Below, piece after piece: positions 1-10,733 of a stretch of 64,000 nt of DNA; within the stretch, counting starts at the first letter, position 1; every line of letters begins with the position of its first letter. The notes below the pieces were generated by a model. It did no database searches, was not told the DNA's origin, and saw only the letters and a program-made list of their open reading frames with translations. The translations under genes and the position numbers were made by a program. Source of the DNA: Verticiella sediminum (GTDB lineage Bacteria; Pseudomonadota; Gammaproteobacteria; Burkholderiales; Burkholderiaceae_B); the NCBI RefSeq assembly GCF_007558815.1, contig NZ_VLTJ01000026.1, forward strand, positions 1 to 64,000, in the 5' to 3' direction.

Positions 1-2053
<2,053 letters not shown>

Positions 2054-2101
2054 ACCTCCCGCGGCTCGGCCCGGCCACGCCGGCGGGCTGCGCCGCGACC
2101 A

Positions 2102-2120
2102 GCGCAGGCCTGGCCTGCGC
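2102..2120. repeat. Perfect 19-bp palindrome between thiC and thiG
   Basis: GCGCAGGCC and GGCCTGCGC flank a single T, giving a perfect palindrome in the thiC-thiG spacer. As RNA it would form a 7-bp stem with a five-base loop. There is no U-tract, so it is not a standard intrinsic terminator. It could stabilise or punctuate the thiC transcript. Confidence 0.55.
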
Positions 2121-2158
2121 CAACCGTCGGCCGCGCGCCGACCGATTATCATTCCATC

Positions 2159-2950
2159 ATGACAGACACACTCACCATCGCCGGCAAGAGCTTCGACTCC
2201 CGGCTGCTCGTCGGCACGGGCAAGTATCGCGACTTCGAGCAGACCCGCGAGGCGATCGAAGCCAGCGGCGCCCGGATCGTCACCGTGGCCATTCGCCGCA
2301 CCAACATCGGCCAGCAGGCGGGCGAACCCAATCTGCTCGATTACCTGCCGCCGGACCGCTATACCCTGCTGCCCAACACGGCGGGTTGCTACAGCGCGGA
2401 CGAGGCCGTGCGCACCCTGCGCCTCGCGCGCGAGCTGCTCGACGACCATCGCCTGGTCAAGCTCGAGGTGCTGGGCGATCCGCACACCCTGTTTCCGAAC
2501 ATGCCCGAGACGCTGGCTGCGGCCAGGACCCTGGTGGCCGAAGGCTTCGAGGTGATGGTGTATTGCACCGACGACCCGGTGCAGGCGCGCATGCTGGAGG
2601 ACATCGGCTGCGTCGCCGTGATGCCGCTCGCCTCGCTGATCGGCTCGGGCATGGGCATACTGAACCCCTGGAACCTGCGCCTGATCATCGAGCAGGCCAA
2701 AGTGCCCGTGCTGGTGGACGCCGGCGTGGGCACCGCCAGCGATGCCACCATCGCCATGGAACTGGGCTGCGACGGCGTGCTCATGAACACCGCCATCGCC
2801 GGCGCGCAAGACCCGGTCCTGATGGCCCAGGCCATGCGCCTGGCCGTGCAATCCGGCCGCGCCGCCTTCCGCGCCGGCCGCATGCCGCCCAAGCACTACA
2901 GCGCCTCGCCCAGCTCGCCCACCGCGGGGCTGATCGGCAAGGCGGCCTGA
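2159..2950 (+). CDS. thiG: Thiazole synthase ThiG
   Basis: ThiG builds the thiazole phosphate moiety of thiamine from deoxyxylulose phosphate, a glycine- or tyrosine-derived imine and ThiS thiocarboxylate. The 263-residue protein has the TIM-barrel signatures of the family: an LLVGTGKY start, the LVKLEVLGD segment carrying the Schiff-base lysine, and GVGTASDA and GVLMNTAI phosphate-binding loops near the C terminus. The start is the ATG after a weakly purine-rich stretch. It lies downstream of thiC under the same TPP riboswitch. Its sulfur carrier ThiS is not in the window and must be encoded elsewhere. Confidence 0.95.
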   Translation: MTDTLTIAGKSFDSRLLVGTGKYRDFEQTREAIEASGARIVTVAIRRTNIGQQAGEPNLLDYLPPDRYTLLPNTAGCYSADEAVRTLRLARELLDDHRLVKLEVLGDPHTLFPNMPETLAAARTLVAEGFEVMVYCTDDPVQARMLEDIGCVAVMPLASLIGSGMGILNPWNLRLIIEQAKVPVLVDAGVGTASDATIAMELGCDGVLMNTAIAGAQDPVLMAQAMRLAVQSGRAAFRAGRMPPKHYSASPSSPTAGLIGKAA

Positions 2951-3119
2951 GCGCTTGCGACATTGCGACAGTTGGGCCCCTCCCATCGCTTGCGCGCGGC
3001 CGCCCGCAGGAAACACGGGCGCGGATATTGCGGGTGCGCCGGGAGTCCGCGGGGTCGTGTATCGTTCCCCCTTTTCCACTTGCGCGCGCCCGTTTGCGGC
3101 GCCTTGACAGGAGTTGTGC

Positions 3120-3956
3120 ATGAATCCGGTCTGGGCCATTGGTGACATCCAAGGATGCTGCCAGGCACTCGACAGGCTGCTTTCCCTGCCCGTCGTCGCC
3201 GCCGATGCCGACCGGAAGTTCTGGTTCGCCGGCGACCTTGTGAATCGCGGCCCGCAGTCGCTCGCCGCGCTGCGCCTGGTGATGTCGCTGGGCGAGCGCG
3301 CCGTCACCGTTCTCGGCAATCACGACCTGCACCTGCTGGCCGCCGCTGCCGGCAAGCGCAAGCTTCGCAAGAGCGACACCCTTGCCGAGATCCTGGACGC
3401 GCCCGACGCCGCCGAGATCCTCGACTGGGTGCGCCACCGTCCGCTCGCGCACGCCGAGGACGGCTATCTCCTGGTGCATGCCGGCGTGCTGCCGTCCTGG
3501 ACGGTGGACCAGACCCTGGCCCGCGCGGCCGAGGTCGAGGCCGTGCTGCGCGGCAGGAACTGGCAGGACTTCCTCGGCAGCATGTACGGCGACGAGCCCG
3601 ACGCCTGGAGCGACAAACTGCGCGGCGCCGACCGCTTGCGCGTGATCGTCAATGCCCTCACCCGCATGCGCTTTTGCAGCGCCGACGGCCGCATGGAGTT
3701 CGCCACCAAAGGGGAAGCCGCCGCGCCGCCCGCCGGCTACATGCCATGGTTCGAGGCGCCCGAGCGGCTCACGCGCGATACCACCGTGGTGTTCGGCCAC
3801 TGGTCCACCCTGGGCCTGCGCATGACCGACGGCGTGATCGCCCTGGACACCGGCTGCGTCTGGGGCGGCAAGCTCACCGCCGTGCGGCTGGCGGATCGCA
3901 AGATTGCGCAGATCGAGTGCGCCGGGCTGCCGGGCATGCGCCAGCCCGAGGAATGA
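3120..3956 (+). CDS. apaH: Symmetrical bis(5'-nucleosyl)-tetraphosphatase ApaH
   Basis: ApaH hydrolyses Ap4A and related dinucleotides to two nucleoside diphosphates, and in enteric bacteria also removes nucleotide caps from RNA. The 278-residue protein carries the metallophosphoesterase series GDIQGC near the N terminus, [10 protein letters not shown], then GNHD, and later GHWSTLGL, all typical of ApaH. Length matches the roughly 280-residue family. I chose the ATG at 3120, which follows a GGAG at 3110-3113; an upstream in-frame TTG at 3114 overlaps that site. It stands alone, convergent with the regulator that follows. Confidence 0.95.
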   Translation: MNPVWAIGDIQGCCQALDRLLSLPVVAADADRKFWFAGDLVNRGPQSLAALRLVMSLGERAVTVLGNHDLHLLAAAAGKRKLRKSDTLAEILDAPDAAEILDWVRHRPLAHAEDGYLLVHAGVLPSWTVDQTLARAAEVEAVLRGRNWQDFLGSMYGDEPDAWSDKLRGADRLRVIVNALTRMRFCSADGRMEFATKGEAAAPPAGYMPWFEAPERLTRDTTVVFGHWSTLGLRMTDGVIALDTGCVWGGKLTAVRLADRKIAQIECAGLPGMRQPEE

Positions 3957-3966
3957 ACACCGGCCG

Positions 3967-4746
3967 CTAAACCTCCTCGGCCAGTTCGGCCAGCCGCGCG
4001 CTGATGCCCTCGGCCAGTTCGCGCAGCTCCGGCAGAAAGCGCGCGACGGCCTGCTCGACCGTGACGGTCGACGAGAAGAAGGTCATCCCCACGCTGGCGA
4101 CCAGCCGCCCCGTTTGGTGCACCGGCACCGCGAGGGTGTTGGACACCGGCCGCACGCCGGCCTCGCGCAGGGCGTAGCCCTGGGCGCGGATGCGTTCCAG
4201 CTCCACCTCCAGCGCATTCCAGTCGCGCCGCGGGCCGATCTCCGGGTCTTCCGACCGGCGCAGCGTACAGAGCAGCGCGGCGCGCTGCTCGTCGTCGCAG
4301 AACGCCAGGTAGGCCCGGCCCAGGGCCCGCGTCACCAGGCTCAGCCGCATGCCCAGCGAGGAATGCAGCAGGGCCAGGGGCGAGATCGGGATGGTGCTGT
4401 AGCGCACCACCACCGCGTCGCCGTCGGGCACGGCGATCGCGGCCGGCCATTTCAGCCGCAGCGTGAGCGCATCCAGCAGCGGCGCGCTGGCCTCCACGAT
4501 CATGGGCTCGCTGTGATAGCCGGCGGCAAGCGAACGCACGCCCGAGGTCAGGTAGTAGGAGCCGTGCTGCGGCGCGTGACGCACCAGCTCCAGGCTCTCC
4601 AGCGTGCGCAGCAGGCGCACGATGGTGGACTTGGGCAGGCCGGTGCGCACGTGCAGCATGTCCAGGCTGGACAGGGGTTCGTGGTTCAGCGCACGCAGCA
4701 CGGCGATAGCGCGCACGACCGAACGCACCGGCGGGGATGGAATCAT
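3967..4746 (-). CDS. IclR-family regulator, MhpR-like
   Basis: The 259-residue protein has an N-terminal winged helix-turn-helix (about residues 10-60, with the TGLPKSTIVRLLRTLE recognition segment) and a C-terminal IclR effector domain. Short stretches such as YLAFC and TVEQAVARFLPEL are like MhpR, the activator of phenylpropionate catabolism. I therefore expect an aromatic or organic acid effector, but the ligand is not readable. It is followed on the same strand by the bug gene upstream in coordinates. Matching inverted repeats at 6066-6082 and 9172-9188 are plausible targets because IclR proteins commonly bind TTTCC/GGAAA half-sites; this is inference. Confidence 0.88.
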   Translation of the reverse strand: MIPSPPVRSVVRAIAVLRALNHEPLSSLDMLHVRTGLPKSTIVRLLRTLESLELVRHAPQHGSYYLTSGVRSLAAGYHSEPMIVEASAPLLDALTLRLKWPAAIAVPDGDAVVVRYSTIPISPLALLHSSLGMRLSLVTRALGRAYLAFCDDEQRAALLCTLRRSEDPEIGPRRDWNALEVELERIRAQGYALREAGVRPVSNTLAVPVHQTGRLVASVGMTFFSSTVTVEQAVARFLPELRELAEGISARLAELAEEV

Positions 4747-4858
4747 GACGGGGACCTCGATACTTGCGCCCCGCCCCCGCGGCCGGCATGCGCCGTGCGG
4801 GGACGCGCAGCAGGGGCGATCAGTATCGCACCCGCGCCGTACGGCCGCGCGGGCTCGT

Positions 4859-5017
4859 TCAGGCCTTCGCGTGCGGCCTCGCCCCGTCCGGGCGGACGAT
4901 GCCCAGCGCCGCCGGTCGCAGCAGCGATTGGTCCGGGCCGATGACGAACCGGTCGGTGCCCCCGGCGGTGAAAGCGTCGCGCGCAATCGTCTCGCGCATG
5001 CTCATGCCCGCGTTCAT
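4859..5017 (-). CDS. Small ORF of 52 residues coupled to the bug gene (unknown)
   Basis: The Bug gene stop codon and an ATG overlap as ATGA (5017-5014), and the frame then stays open for 52 codons to a TGA at 4859. Third codon positions are overwhelmingly G or C, as in neighbouring real genes. The predicted peptide begins MNAGMSMRETIARDAF and has a central segment TDRFVIGPDQSLLRPAALG. I recognise no domain. The start/stop overlap argues for translational coupling, but the reading frame may be chance in such GC-rich DNA, or a remnant of a longer gene. Confidence 0.35.
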   Translation of the reverse strand: MNAGMSMRETIARDAFTAGGTDRFVIGPDQSLLRPAALGIVRPDGARPHAKA

Positions 5018-5967
5018 GGCGCCGCCCCCACGCCGGCCTGGTCCATCAGGCCGCCGAAATAGCGGTCCTCCTCCTGCACGGCGCTTGTATAGTCCTGCGG
5101 CCCCAGGAAGGCCACGTCGTTGTAGCCCTTGCGCATGGTCGCCACATAGGCGGGGTCGGCCACGGCGGCCTGGATGGCCCCGGCCAGGCGGCGCACGATG
5201 GCCTCGGGCGTGCCGCGCGGGGCGAAGAAACCGTAGTTCGCCACCACGTGCACGTCGACGCCGAACTCGCCCACCGCGGGCACGTCGGGCGTGGGCGCGA
5301 AACGCGCCGGGCCGGTCACCGCCAGGGCGCGCAGTGTGCCGGCTTCGACCTGCGGCATGACGATGCTGGGAGCGCCTATCATGGCATCGACGTGGCCGCC
5401 GAGCACGGCGCTCAATGCCGGCGCGCCGCCCTGGTAGGGGATCTCCGTCACCGCCGCGCCGCCGGCGGCCAGGATGGCATCCGCACCCATCTGCGTGGAG
5501 GTGCCGTGGCCGGGCGAGGCATAGCTCAACGTGCCCGGCCGGCTGCGGCCGAGCTCCAGCAGGCGGGCGAAGCTGTCGATCGGCGAGTCCTGCCGCACCA
5601 CCCAGGTGAAGGGGATGGCGACCACGTTGGCGACCGGCGCGAAATCGCGCCAGGTGTAGCTCGCGCCGGTCAGGCGCGGCGCGGTGATGATGGCGCCCGT
5701 GCCGGCGAACAGCAGGGTGTAGCCGTCGGCCTCGCTGCGCGCGGCCTTGGCCGCGCCGACCGCGCCGCCGCCGCCGCCGACGTTCTCGATGACCAGGGGC
5801 TGGCCCAGGGCGGCCTGGAGCTTTTCCTGCAAGGGACGGATATACAAGTCCGCCCCGCCGGCGGCGTAGGGCACGATCACGCGGATCGGCTTGACCGGGT
5901 AGTCAGCAGCATGGGCGGCGAGCGCAACGAACGCGGACAGGCAGCCCAGGACGGCGCGTCTGAACAT
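5014..5967 (-). CDS. Bug-family periplasmic solute-binding receptor
   Basis: This 317-residue protein is a member of the Bug (Bordetella uptake gene, TctC-like) family, the periplasmic receptors of tripartite tricarboxylate transporters that bind carboxylated solutes. It starts with a signal peptide (FRRAVLGCLSAFVALAAHA) and the mature protein opens DYPVKPIRVIVPYAAGG, the standard family start. I chose the ATG at 5967 because AAGGAG lies at 5974-5979. No TctA or TctB membrane gene is nearby, as is usual for these expanded receptors. An inverted repeat lies about 100 bp upstream (6066-6082). The ligand cannot be predicted. Confidence 0.93.
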   Translation of the reverse strand: MFRRAVLGCLSAFVALAAHAADYPVKPIRVIVPYAAGGADLYIRPLQEKLQAALGQPLVIENVGGGGGAVGAAKAARSEADGYTLLFAGTGAIITAPRLTGASYTWRDFAPVANVVAIPFTWVVRQDSPIDSFARLLELGRSRPGTLSYASPGHGTSTQMGADAILAAGGAAVTEIPYQGGAPALSAVLGGHVDAMIGAPSIVMPQVEAGTLRALAVTGPARFAPTPDVPAVGEFGVDVHVVANYGFFAPRGTPEAIVRRLAGAIQAAVADPAYVATMRKGYNDVAFLGPQDYTSAVQEEDRYFGGLMDQAGVGAAP

Positions 5968-6065
5968 GATGGATCTCCTTTGGGGCCGGCCGGTCCGGGT
6001 GCCGGCCGTCTTCTGGCGGCGAGTATAGGTAGGGGCCGCGGGCGCTCCAATCGCCTCGTCGGCGT

Positions 6066-6082
6066 TTTCCGCCACGCGGAAA
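6066..6082. promoter_or_regulatory. Candidate IclR operator, copy 1
   Basis: TTTCCGC-CAC-GCGGAAA is a perfect 7-bp inverted repeat with a 3-bp spacer in the divergent region between the bug gene and the SnoaL-like gene. It is 83-100 bp from the two start codons. A near-identical site (TTTCCGC-GCC-GTGGAAA) precedes the amidohydrolase operon at 9172-9188. The shared sequence and spacing suggest one regulator, most simply the IclR protein at 3967-4746. Confidence 0.62.
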
Positions 6083-6164
6083 GTCGCTATGCCCGCATGG
6101 CTGGCCGCACGCGGGGCGCTGTAGGATGCGGCCGCATACCGCCCATACCACCACGGAGACAGCC

Positions 6165-6617
6165 ATGACGATCCCCAACCCCGCCACCGCCGACCGGCTC
6201 GTGCTGAGCCAGGAACTGCAGGCCCTGGTGCTCGAGTACTGGTACGAAGTCGACATGCACCACGGCCGGCAGGCCCATCTGTTCTATACCGAGGACGCGG
6301 TGTTCGAGACCAGCCTGAAGCGCCGCCAGGGCCGTGACGCCATCCGCGAGTTCTACGCCGGGCGTGAGCAGCGCGGCCCCCGTGTGTCGCTGCACCTGGT
6401 GCACAATTTCCGCACGGTCCCGCAGGCCGACGGCACGGCGGCAATCAACTATGTGCTGGCCCTGCACGCGGCCGACGGCGCGCCCGTGCTGCCGTCCCGG
6501 CCCGCGATCATGCTGGCCGACGCCCGCGAAACCGCAGTGCGCACGGCGGACGGCTGGCGGTTCTCGTCGCGCACGCTGCGCCCGCTGTTCCGCGACGACA
6601 CGCCGACGACGGGCTGA
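6165..6617 (+). CDS. SnoaL/NTF2-like domain protein
   Basis: The 150-residue protein looks like a single alpha+beta cone of the NTF2/SnoaL superfamily: an N-terminal helix (LSQELQALVLEYWYEVD), the YTEDAVFETSLKRRQGRDAIREFYAGR segment, and a strand pair ending in DGWRFSSRTLRPLF. Members of this fold include small isomerases, dehydratases and the small subunits of ring-hydroxylating dioxygenases; no large subunit is nearby, so a stand-alone role is more likely. I chose the ATG at 6165 with GGAG at 6155-6158. It diverges from the bug gene across a candidate operator, placing it in the same catabolic island. Confidence 0.8.
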   Translation: MTIPNPATADRLVLSQELQALVLEYWYEVDMHHGRQAHLFYTEDAVFETSLKRRQGRDAIREFYAGREQRGPRVSLHLVHNFRTVPQADGTAAINYVLALHAADGAPVLPSRPAIMLADARETAVRTADGWRFSSRTLRPLFRDDTPTTG

Positions 6618-6716
6618 AGACTTCGCCGGTACCTGCGCCACGACGGTTCGGCAAGGCGCGAACCGCGTTGCGTGCTCGGCCTCGCGCGTATTCGGAAGGA
6701 GCAGATCCTCCGCGGC

Positions 6717-7574
6717 TCACCCCGCCGCGTAGTCCGCCGAGTTCGCGACCCAGCCCTTGGCGATGAAGTCCGCGCGCGGCGGCGCGAAGATGTCGAGCAG
6801 CAGATGGCGGCCCGCGCCCACGCCCTCGGTGGTGTGCATCAGGTTGACCGGCACCACCAGCAGCGACGGCGACGACGCTGGCAAGTGTTCGTCGTCCTGC
6901 CAGAGGTCGGCGTCGCGGCCCCAGGGCGCGCGCAGGTGGTGAACGAAGTCGCCCGCCACGGCCAGCGACCCCTGTTCGAACGTGGCATGGCTGTGCGGGC
7001 TCAGCGCCTTGCGGTCGCGCTGGCCGTCGTATTCCACCCAGTTGATGCTCAGGGTGTCGGTCTGCAACATCTTCAGCCTGGGGTTGTCGGCCGGCGCGCG
7101 GATCGCGTCGATGTCGTGCACCGCAATGCGCCCCGGTTCGCGCAGGCGCCGGTAGGGCCGGCCAACCTCGGCAATGCGCGGATCGGGCTCGCGGTAGGCC
7201 GCGGCGTTGAGCGCCTCGGCCAGCTCCAGGTCGGGCCGCTGCGAGGCTAGAACCACCAGGTTGCCCGCGCCGGCGGCGCGGATGCGGTGGCGGCCGGCCG
7301 GCAGGATGCACAGCGCGCGCGCCACAGCCTCGGTCGGCGCACCATGCCCGGCCTCGATGCGCGCAGCCACGTCCGGCAGGACCAGCAGGATCTCGACCGG
7401 GCTTGCCACATCGAAGGCCGCGCCTGGCGCGTCCGCGCGCACCCATTGCACGCAGAAGTTCTGGCCGCGCATCAGCCAGTGCGCGGCGCCGTCGCGTACA
7501 CGCGGCGGCTCGCGGTTCAGGTCCATGAAGCTGCGGGGGCGTACGGGCTGCGGGGTGGTCGTGGTCGGGGACAT
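6717..7574 (-). CDS. Bicupin-type metal-binding protein of a catabolic operon
   Basis: The 285-residue protein has a clear C-terminal cupin: HSHATFEQGSLAVAG fits H-x-H-x3-E-x6-G, and VVPVNLMHTTEG supplies the last metal-binding histidine. The N-terminal half is also cupin-like but lacks the histidines. Many such proteins are dioxygenases or isomerases acting on small acids, but no specific enzyme is recognisable. It is the last gene of a three-gene operon with an amidohydrolase and a flavin reductase, 26 bp behind the latter. The operon is probably governed by the operator at 9172-9188. Confidence 0.75.
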   Translation of the reverse strand: MSPTTTTPQPVRPRSFMDLNREPPRVRDGAAHWLMRGQNFCVQWVRADAPGAAFDVASPVEILLVLPDVAARIEAGHGAPTEAVARALCILPAGRHRIRAAGAGNLVVLASQRPDLELAEALNAAAYREPDPRIAEVGRPYRRLREPGRIAVHDIDAIRAPADNPRLKMLQTDTLSINWVEYDGQRDRKALSPHSHATFEQGSLAVAGDFVHHLRAPWGRDADLWQDDEHLPASSPSLLVVPVNLMHTTEGVGAGRHLLLDIFAPPRADFIAKGWVANSADYAAG

Positions 7575-7600
7575 GTCTATCGGCCTTGCTGGGGTTTGTC

Positions 7601-8227
7601 TTACCGGGCGCGCGCGAAGTGCGAAGGCAGTTCGAAGATCTCGCCGGGTGTGGCGTATTGCAGGCCGCCCAGCCGGGTGAGCGGCCGCGCCCTGGCCGTG
7701 TCGAAGCGGCCCTCGGGCGTCACGTGGGCATCGTCCAGGTGCACCCCCACCACGCGGCCGAACACCACGTGGCTGACGGTTTCGCCGGGATGCTCGGCGG
7801 GCAGCTCGATAATGCGCATGACGCGGCATTCCAGGCTCGCCGGCGAGGCCGCCACACGCGGCGCGCGCACGTACACGGCGTCGGCCTTGGCGAGGCCGGC
7901 CAGGACGAACTCGTCCTCGCCGGGGGGACAGGGGGTAGAGCTCAGGTTGACCGCCTCGCGCAGTTCCCAGGTCGCCAGGTTGGCGACGAACTCGCCGTTG
8001 CGCCGGGCGTTGGCGAGGGTGTCCTTCTCTGGCCGGTCGTCCGGCGTGTTGCAGGAGAACATGACCACCGGCGGTGCGGTGGAGACCAGGTTGAACTGCG
8101 AGAACGGCGCGAGGTTGGCGCGGCCCTCGGCGTCCAGCGTGCTGATCCAGCCGATGGGCCGGGGCGCGACGATGGCGTTGAACAGGGTGCGTTTGAAGCC
8201 GGGCGTGTGCAACGGATCGAGGAACAC
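7601..8227 (-). CDS. Flavin reductase-like FMN-binding protein
   Basis: The 208-residue protein belongs to the flavin reductase-like (FMN-binding split barrel) family. It shows VAPRPIGWISTLDAEGRANLAPFSQFN and the LSSTPCPPGEDEF and ECRVMRIIELP segments typical of the group. Such enzymes reduce flavin with NAD(P)H or act as flavin oxidoreductases beside monooxygenases. The start appears to be a GTG at 8227, 9 bp after the amidohydrolase stop, with GAGG upstream. The product of 55326-55970 is a paralogue, also beside an amidohydrolase, so the pairing recurs in this window. Confidence 0.85.
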   Translation of the reverse strand: MFLDPLHTPGFKRTLFNAIVAPRPIGWISTLDAEGRANLAPFSQFNLVSTAPPVVMFSCNTPDDRPEKDTLANARRNGEFVANLATWELREAVNLSSTPCPPGEDEFVLAGLAKADAVYVRAPRVAASPASLECRVMRIIELPAEHPGETVSHVVFGRVVGVHLDDAHVTPEGRFDTARARPLTRLGGLQYATPGEIFELPSHFARAR

Positions 8228-8236
8228 GGCCGGCCC

Positions 8237-9091
8237 TCAACGAAAGCCGAACAGCCGGGACGGGTTGTCCCACAGCAGGCGGCGGCGGTCGGCCGGGTCC
8301 GGGAACCAGCGCGACACCGGGTGCAGCTCCGGGCCGTAGTCCACCCGGGTGCCGGCGCGCAGGAACGGCCAGTCCGAGCCCCAGACGCAGCGCTCCAGCG
8401 TGCAGGCGTCGACCAGGGCACGCACGTAGTCGTCCACGTCCTCATAGGGCCAGCCGGCCTTCGAATAGCGAAACGGCGCGGACAGCTTGACGTGCGCCCC
8501 CTCGCGGCCCAGTTCCAGCAGGGCTTGGAAGCCGGGCTGCGCCAGGCCGCGCTCCAGGTGCGGGCGGCCGCAGTGGTCGAACACCAGCGGCAGCCCGGCG
8601 CGCCGCAGCACCGGCACGGCCTCCAGGATGTGCGCCTCCTCGTGGTAGTGGACCTGGGCGAACAGGCCGCGCTCGCGGGCCAGCGCGAGCAGGCGCTGGC
8701 CGCCCGCGCCGAACAGCGAGGGACTGGCCGGAAAGCTCAGGTTGAAACGGATGCCGACCACGCCGCCGGCCACCAGCGCGTCCAGCTCGGCCTCGGCAAT
8801 GTCGTGCGGCACCACCGCCACACCCTTGAAGCGGCCGGCGGACTCGGCGAGGATCTGCATCATGTTGCGGTTGTCCACGCCGTAGCCGCCCAGCGGGTTG
8901 ATGAGCAGGGCGTGCGAGAAGCCGTGGCTGTCGAGCACCGCGGCGTACTGGCGCGCGGTGCCGGGCTCGTTGGCCAGCAGCGAGAAGCCGCTGCTCGGAT
9001 GGAAGGGGAAACGCGCCAGGTCGAATACGTGCGCGTGCGAATCCACCGCCCGCGCCAACCCGGTCATGCCGCTCGTGGATGATGCCGCCAT
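8237..9091 (-). CDS. Amidohydrolase-2 family metal-dependent hydrolase
   Basis: The 284-residue protein is a TIM-barrel amidohydrolase (PF04909 type). It has the metal-binding DSHAHVFD near residue 17, QVHYHEE in the middle, VFDHCGRP, and the terminal GSDWPFLR aspartate motif. Relatives hydrolyse lactones such as 2-pyrone-4,6-dicarboxylate or decarboxylate ring-cleavage products. It is the first gene of the operon with the flavin reductase and bicupin. A 17-bp inverted repeat at 9172-9188 lies about 80 bp before its start. The substrate is unknown. Confidence 0.88.
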   Translation of the reverse strand: MAASSTSGMTGLARAVDSHAHVFDLARFPFHPSSGFSLLANEPGTARQYAAVLDSHGFSHALLINPLGGYGVDNRNMMQILAESAGRFKGVAVVPHDIAEAELDALVAGGVVGIRFNLSFPASPSLFGAGGQRLLALARERGLFAQVHYHEEAHILEAVPVLRRAGLPLVFDHCGRPHLERGLAQPGFQALLELGREGAHVKLSAPFRYSKAGWPYEDVDDYVRALVDACTLERCVWGSDWPFLRAGTRVDYGPELHPVSRWFPDPADRRRLLWDNPSRLFGFR

Positions 9092-9171
9092 GGCCTGTCA
9101 CCTGCCTGCTGTACTTGGGATGGCAGAGTGTAGGAAGGCGCCGGAAAGAGGGTCAATCGCGGTCTTGGTGT

Positions 9172-9188
9172 TTTCCGCGCCGTGGAAA
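9172..9188. promoter_or_regulatory. Candidate IclR operator, copy 2
   Basis: TTTCCGC-GCC-GTGGAAA, with one mismatch between arms, sits upstream of the amidohydrolase operon. It matches the element at 6066-6082 in sequence, arm length and spacer. The paired occurrence about 3 kb apart argues for a small regulon. Confidence 0.6.
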
Positions 9189-9307
9189 GCATGCCACGCC
9201 AGGCGCGCGGGGCCGGCTCGCACGAGCCTGTGCCGTGCGGGCCGGAGGGGCAAAGCAGCGGGGGCCGGCGCCGCCGGTCAGTCGGCCGCGCCGCCCGTCC
9301 CGCCTGC

Positions 9308-10663
9308 TCACGCCGGCTCTGGCGAGACCGCCTCCAGCATGGGCGTCTGCACCACGCGCTCCCGCGGAAACACGATCGAGAACGTGCTGCCCCGCCCCGC
9401 GTCGCTGGCGATCTTCAGCTCGGCGTCGTGGCGGATGACCACGTGCTTGGTGATGGCCAGGCCCAGGCCGGTGCCGCCCGAGGCCCGCGAGCGGCTGCGA
9501 TCCACGCGATAGAAGCGTTCGGTCAGGCGGGGCAGATGCTGGGGTTCGATGCCGATGCCGGTGTCGCTCACGCTCAGCATGGCGCCGCCCTCGTCGGTGG
9601 GCTGCCATTCGACGGTGATGGTGCCGCCGGCGGGCGTATAGCGGATGGCGTTGGTAACCAGGTTCGAGACGGCCGAGGACAGCTCCGACGCGGTGCCGAG
9701 CACGTCCAGCGCCGGCGCCAGGTGCCAGCGGATCGTGTGCTGCCCGCCCGACAGTGCGCTCGCCTGTTGGCGCACCGTTTCGATGATCGCGCCCATGCCC
9801 GCCGGATTCGGCCGCTCGCTGGCGCGCGAAGACTCCAGGGTGGACAGGGTGAGCAGGTCGGCCACGATGCTCTGCATGCGCTGGGTCTGTTCGCGCATCA
9901 GGTCCATAAAGCGCGTGCGCTGCTCGGCGCTGAGCGCGCCGGCGGGTGCATCGCGCAGGGTTTCCAGGAAGCCGACCAGGACGGTGAGCGGTGTGCGCAG
10001 CTCGTGCGAGACATTCGCCACGAAATCGCGCCGCATGGTCTCGAGACGTTCGATCTGGGTGACGTCGCGCGCCACCAGCAGGTGCTGGTGACGGCCGTAG
10101 GGGATGACCTGCACCAGCAGATGACGGTCCGGCCGGCCGGGACCCGGCACCACGCGCGGCTCCGGCCATTCGGACTGCTGCGCGTAGCGCACGAACTCGG
10201 GGCTGCGCACCAGATTGAGCAGGTGCTGGCCGCGGTCGGCGGGCAGGCGCAATCCCAGCATGCGCCGCGCCTCGCGGTTGCACCAGTCGATGTGGAAATC
10301 CTCGGTGAGCGTGACCACGCCATCGGGCAGGGCCTGCGAGGCCGCCAACCAGCTCTGCACCGTCTCGCGCGCCTCGGCCAGTTCACGGTCGCGCTGCCGG
10401 CGCTGGCGATACAGGTTCACGAACACGTCTTCCCAGCTACCCTTGGCCGTCGGCGGCGGCTGGCGCAGATCCTGCAGCCAGACGAGCAGGCGCTGCAGAT
10501 GCAGCAGGTGCCAGGCCAGCAGGCCCGCCAGGCCCAGGCACACCGTGACGAGCGCACCGACGTCGCCGGAAGTCAGACGGACGATCAGAGCCAGAAGGCC
10601 GATCGCAATCAGCCAGAACAGGGTACGCAACCAGACCATGGACGAAACGCGCAAGAGGGCCAT
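9308..10663 (-). CDS. phoR: Phosphate regulon sensor kinase PhoR
   Basis: The 451-residue membrane histidine kinase pairs with PhoB to sense phosphate limitation through the Pst transporter. It has two N-terminal membrane segments (about residues 9-30 and 37-55), a PAS domain (about 105-200), the H-box FVANVSHELRTPLT with His220, the N-box NAIRYTP, G1 box DTGIGI and G2 box GTGLGLAI. This order and length are standard for PhoR. It follows phoB by 70 bp on the same strand. phoU and pst genes are absent from the window. Confidence 0.94.
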   Translation of the reverse strand: MALLRVSSMVWLRTLFWLIAIGLLALIVRLTSGDVGALVTVCLGLAGLLAWHLLHLQRLLVWLQDLRQPPPTAKGSWEDVFVNLYRQRRQRDRELAEARETVQSWLAASQALPDGVVTLTEDFHIDWCNREARRMLGLRLPADRGQHLLNLVRSPEFVRYAQQSEWPEPRVVPGPGRPDRHLLVQVIPYGRHQHLLVARDVTQIERLETMRRDFVANVSHELRTPLTVLVGFLETLRDAPAGALSAEQRTRFMDLMREQTQRMQSIVADLLTLSTLESSRASERPNPAGMGAIIETVRQQASALSGGQHTIRWHLAPALDVLGTASELSSAVSNLVTNAIRYTPAGGTITVEWQPTDEGGAMLSVSDTGIGIEPQHLPRLTERFYRVDRSRSRASGGTGLGLAITKHVVIRHDAELKIASDAGRGSTFSIVFPRERVVQTPMLEAVSPEPA

Positions 10664-10733
10664 CGCGCTGCGCCCCGCAGGGCCGCCCTCGCATGGCCGG
10701 GGGATACACCCGCCCGCGGACGCGGGCGCGGCC

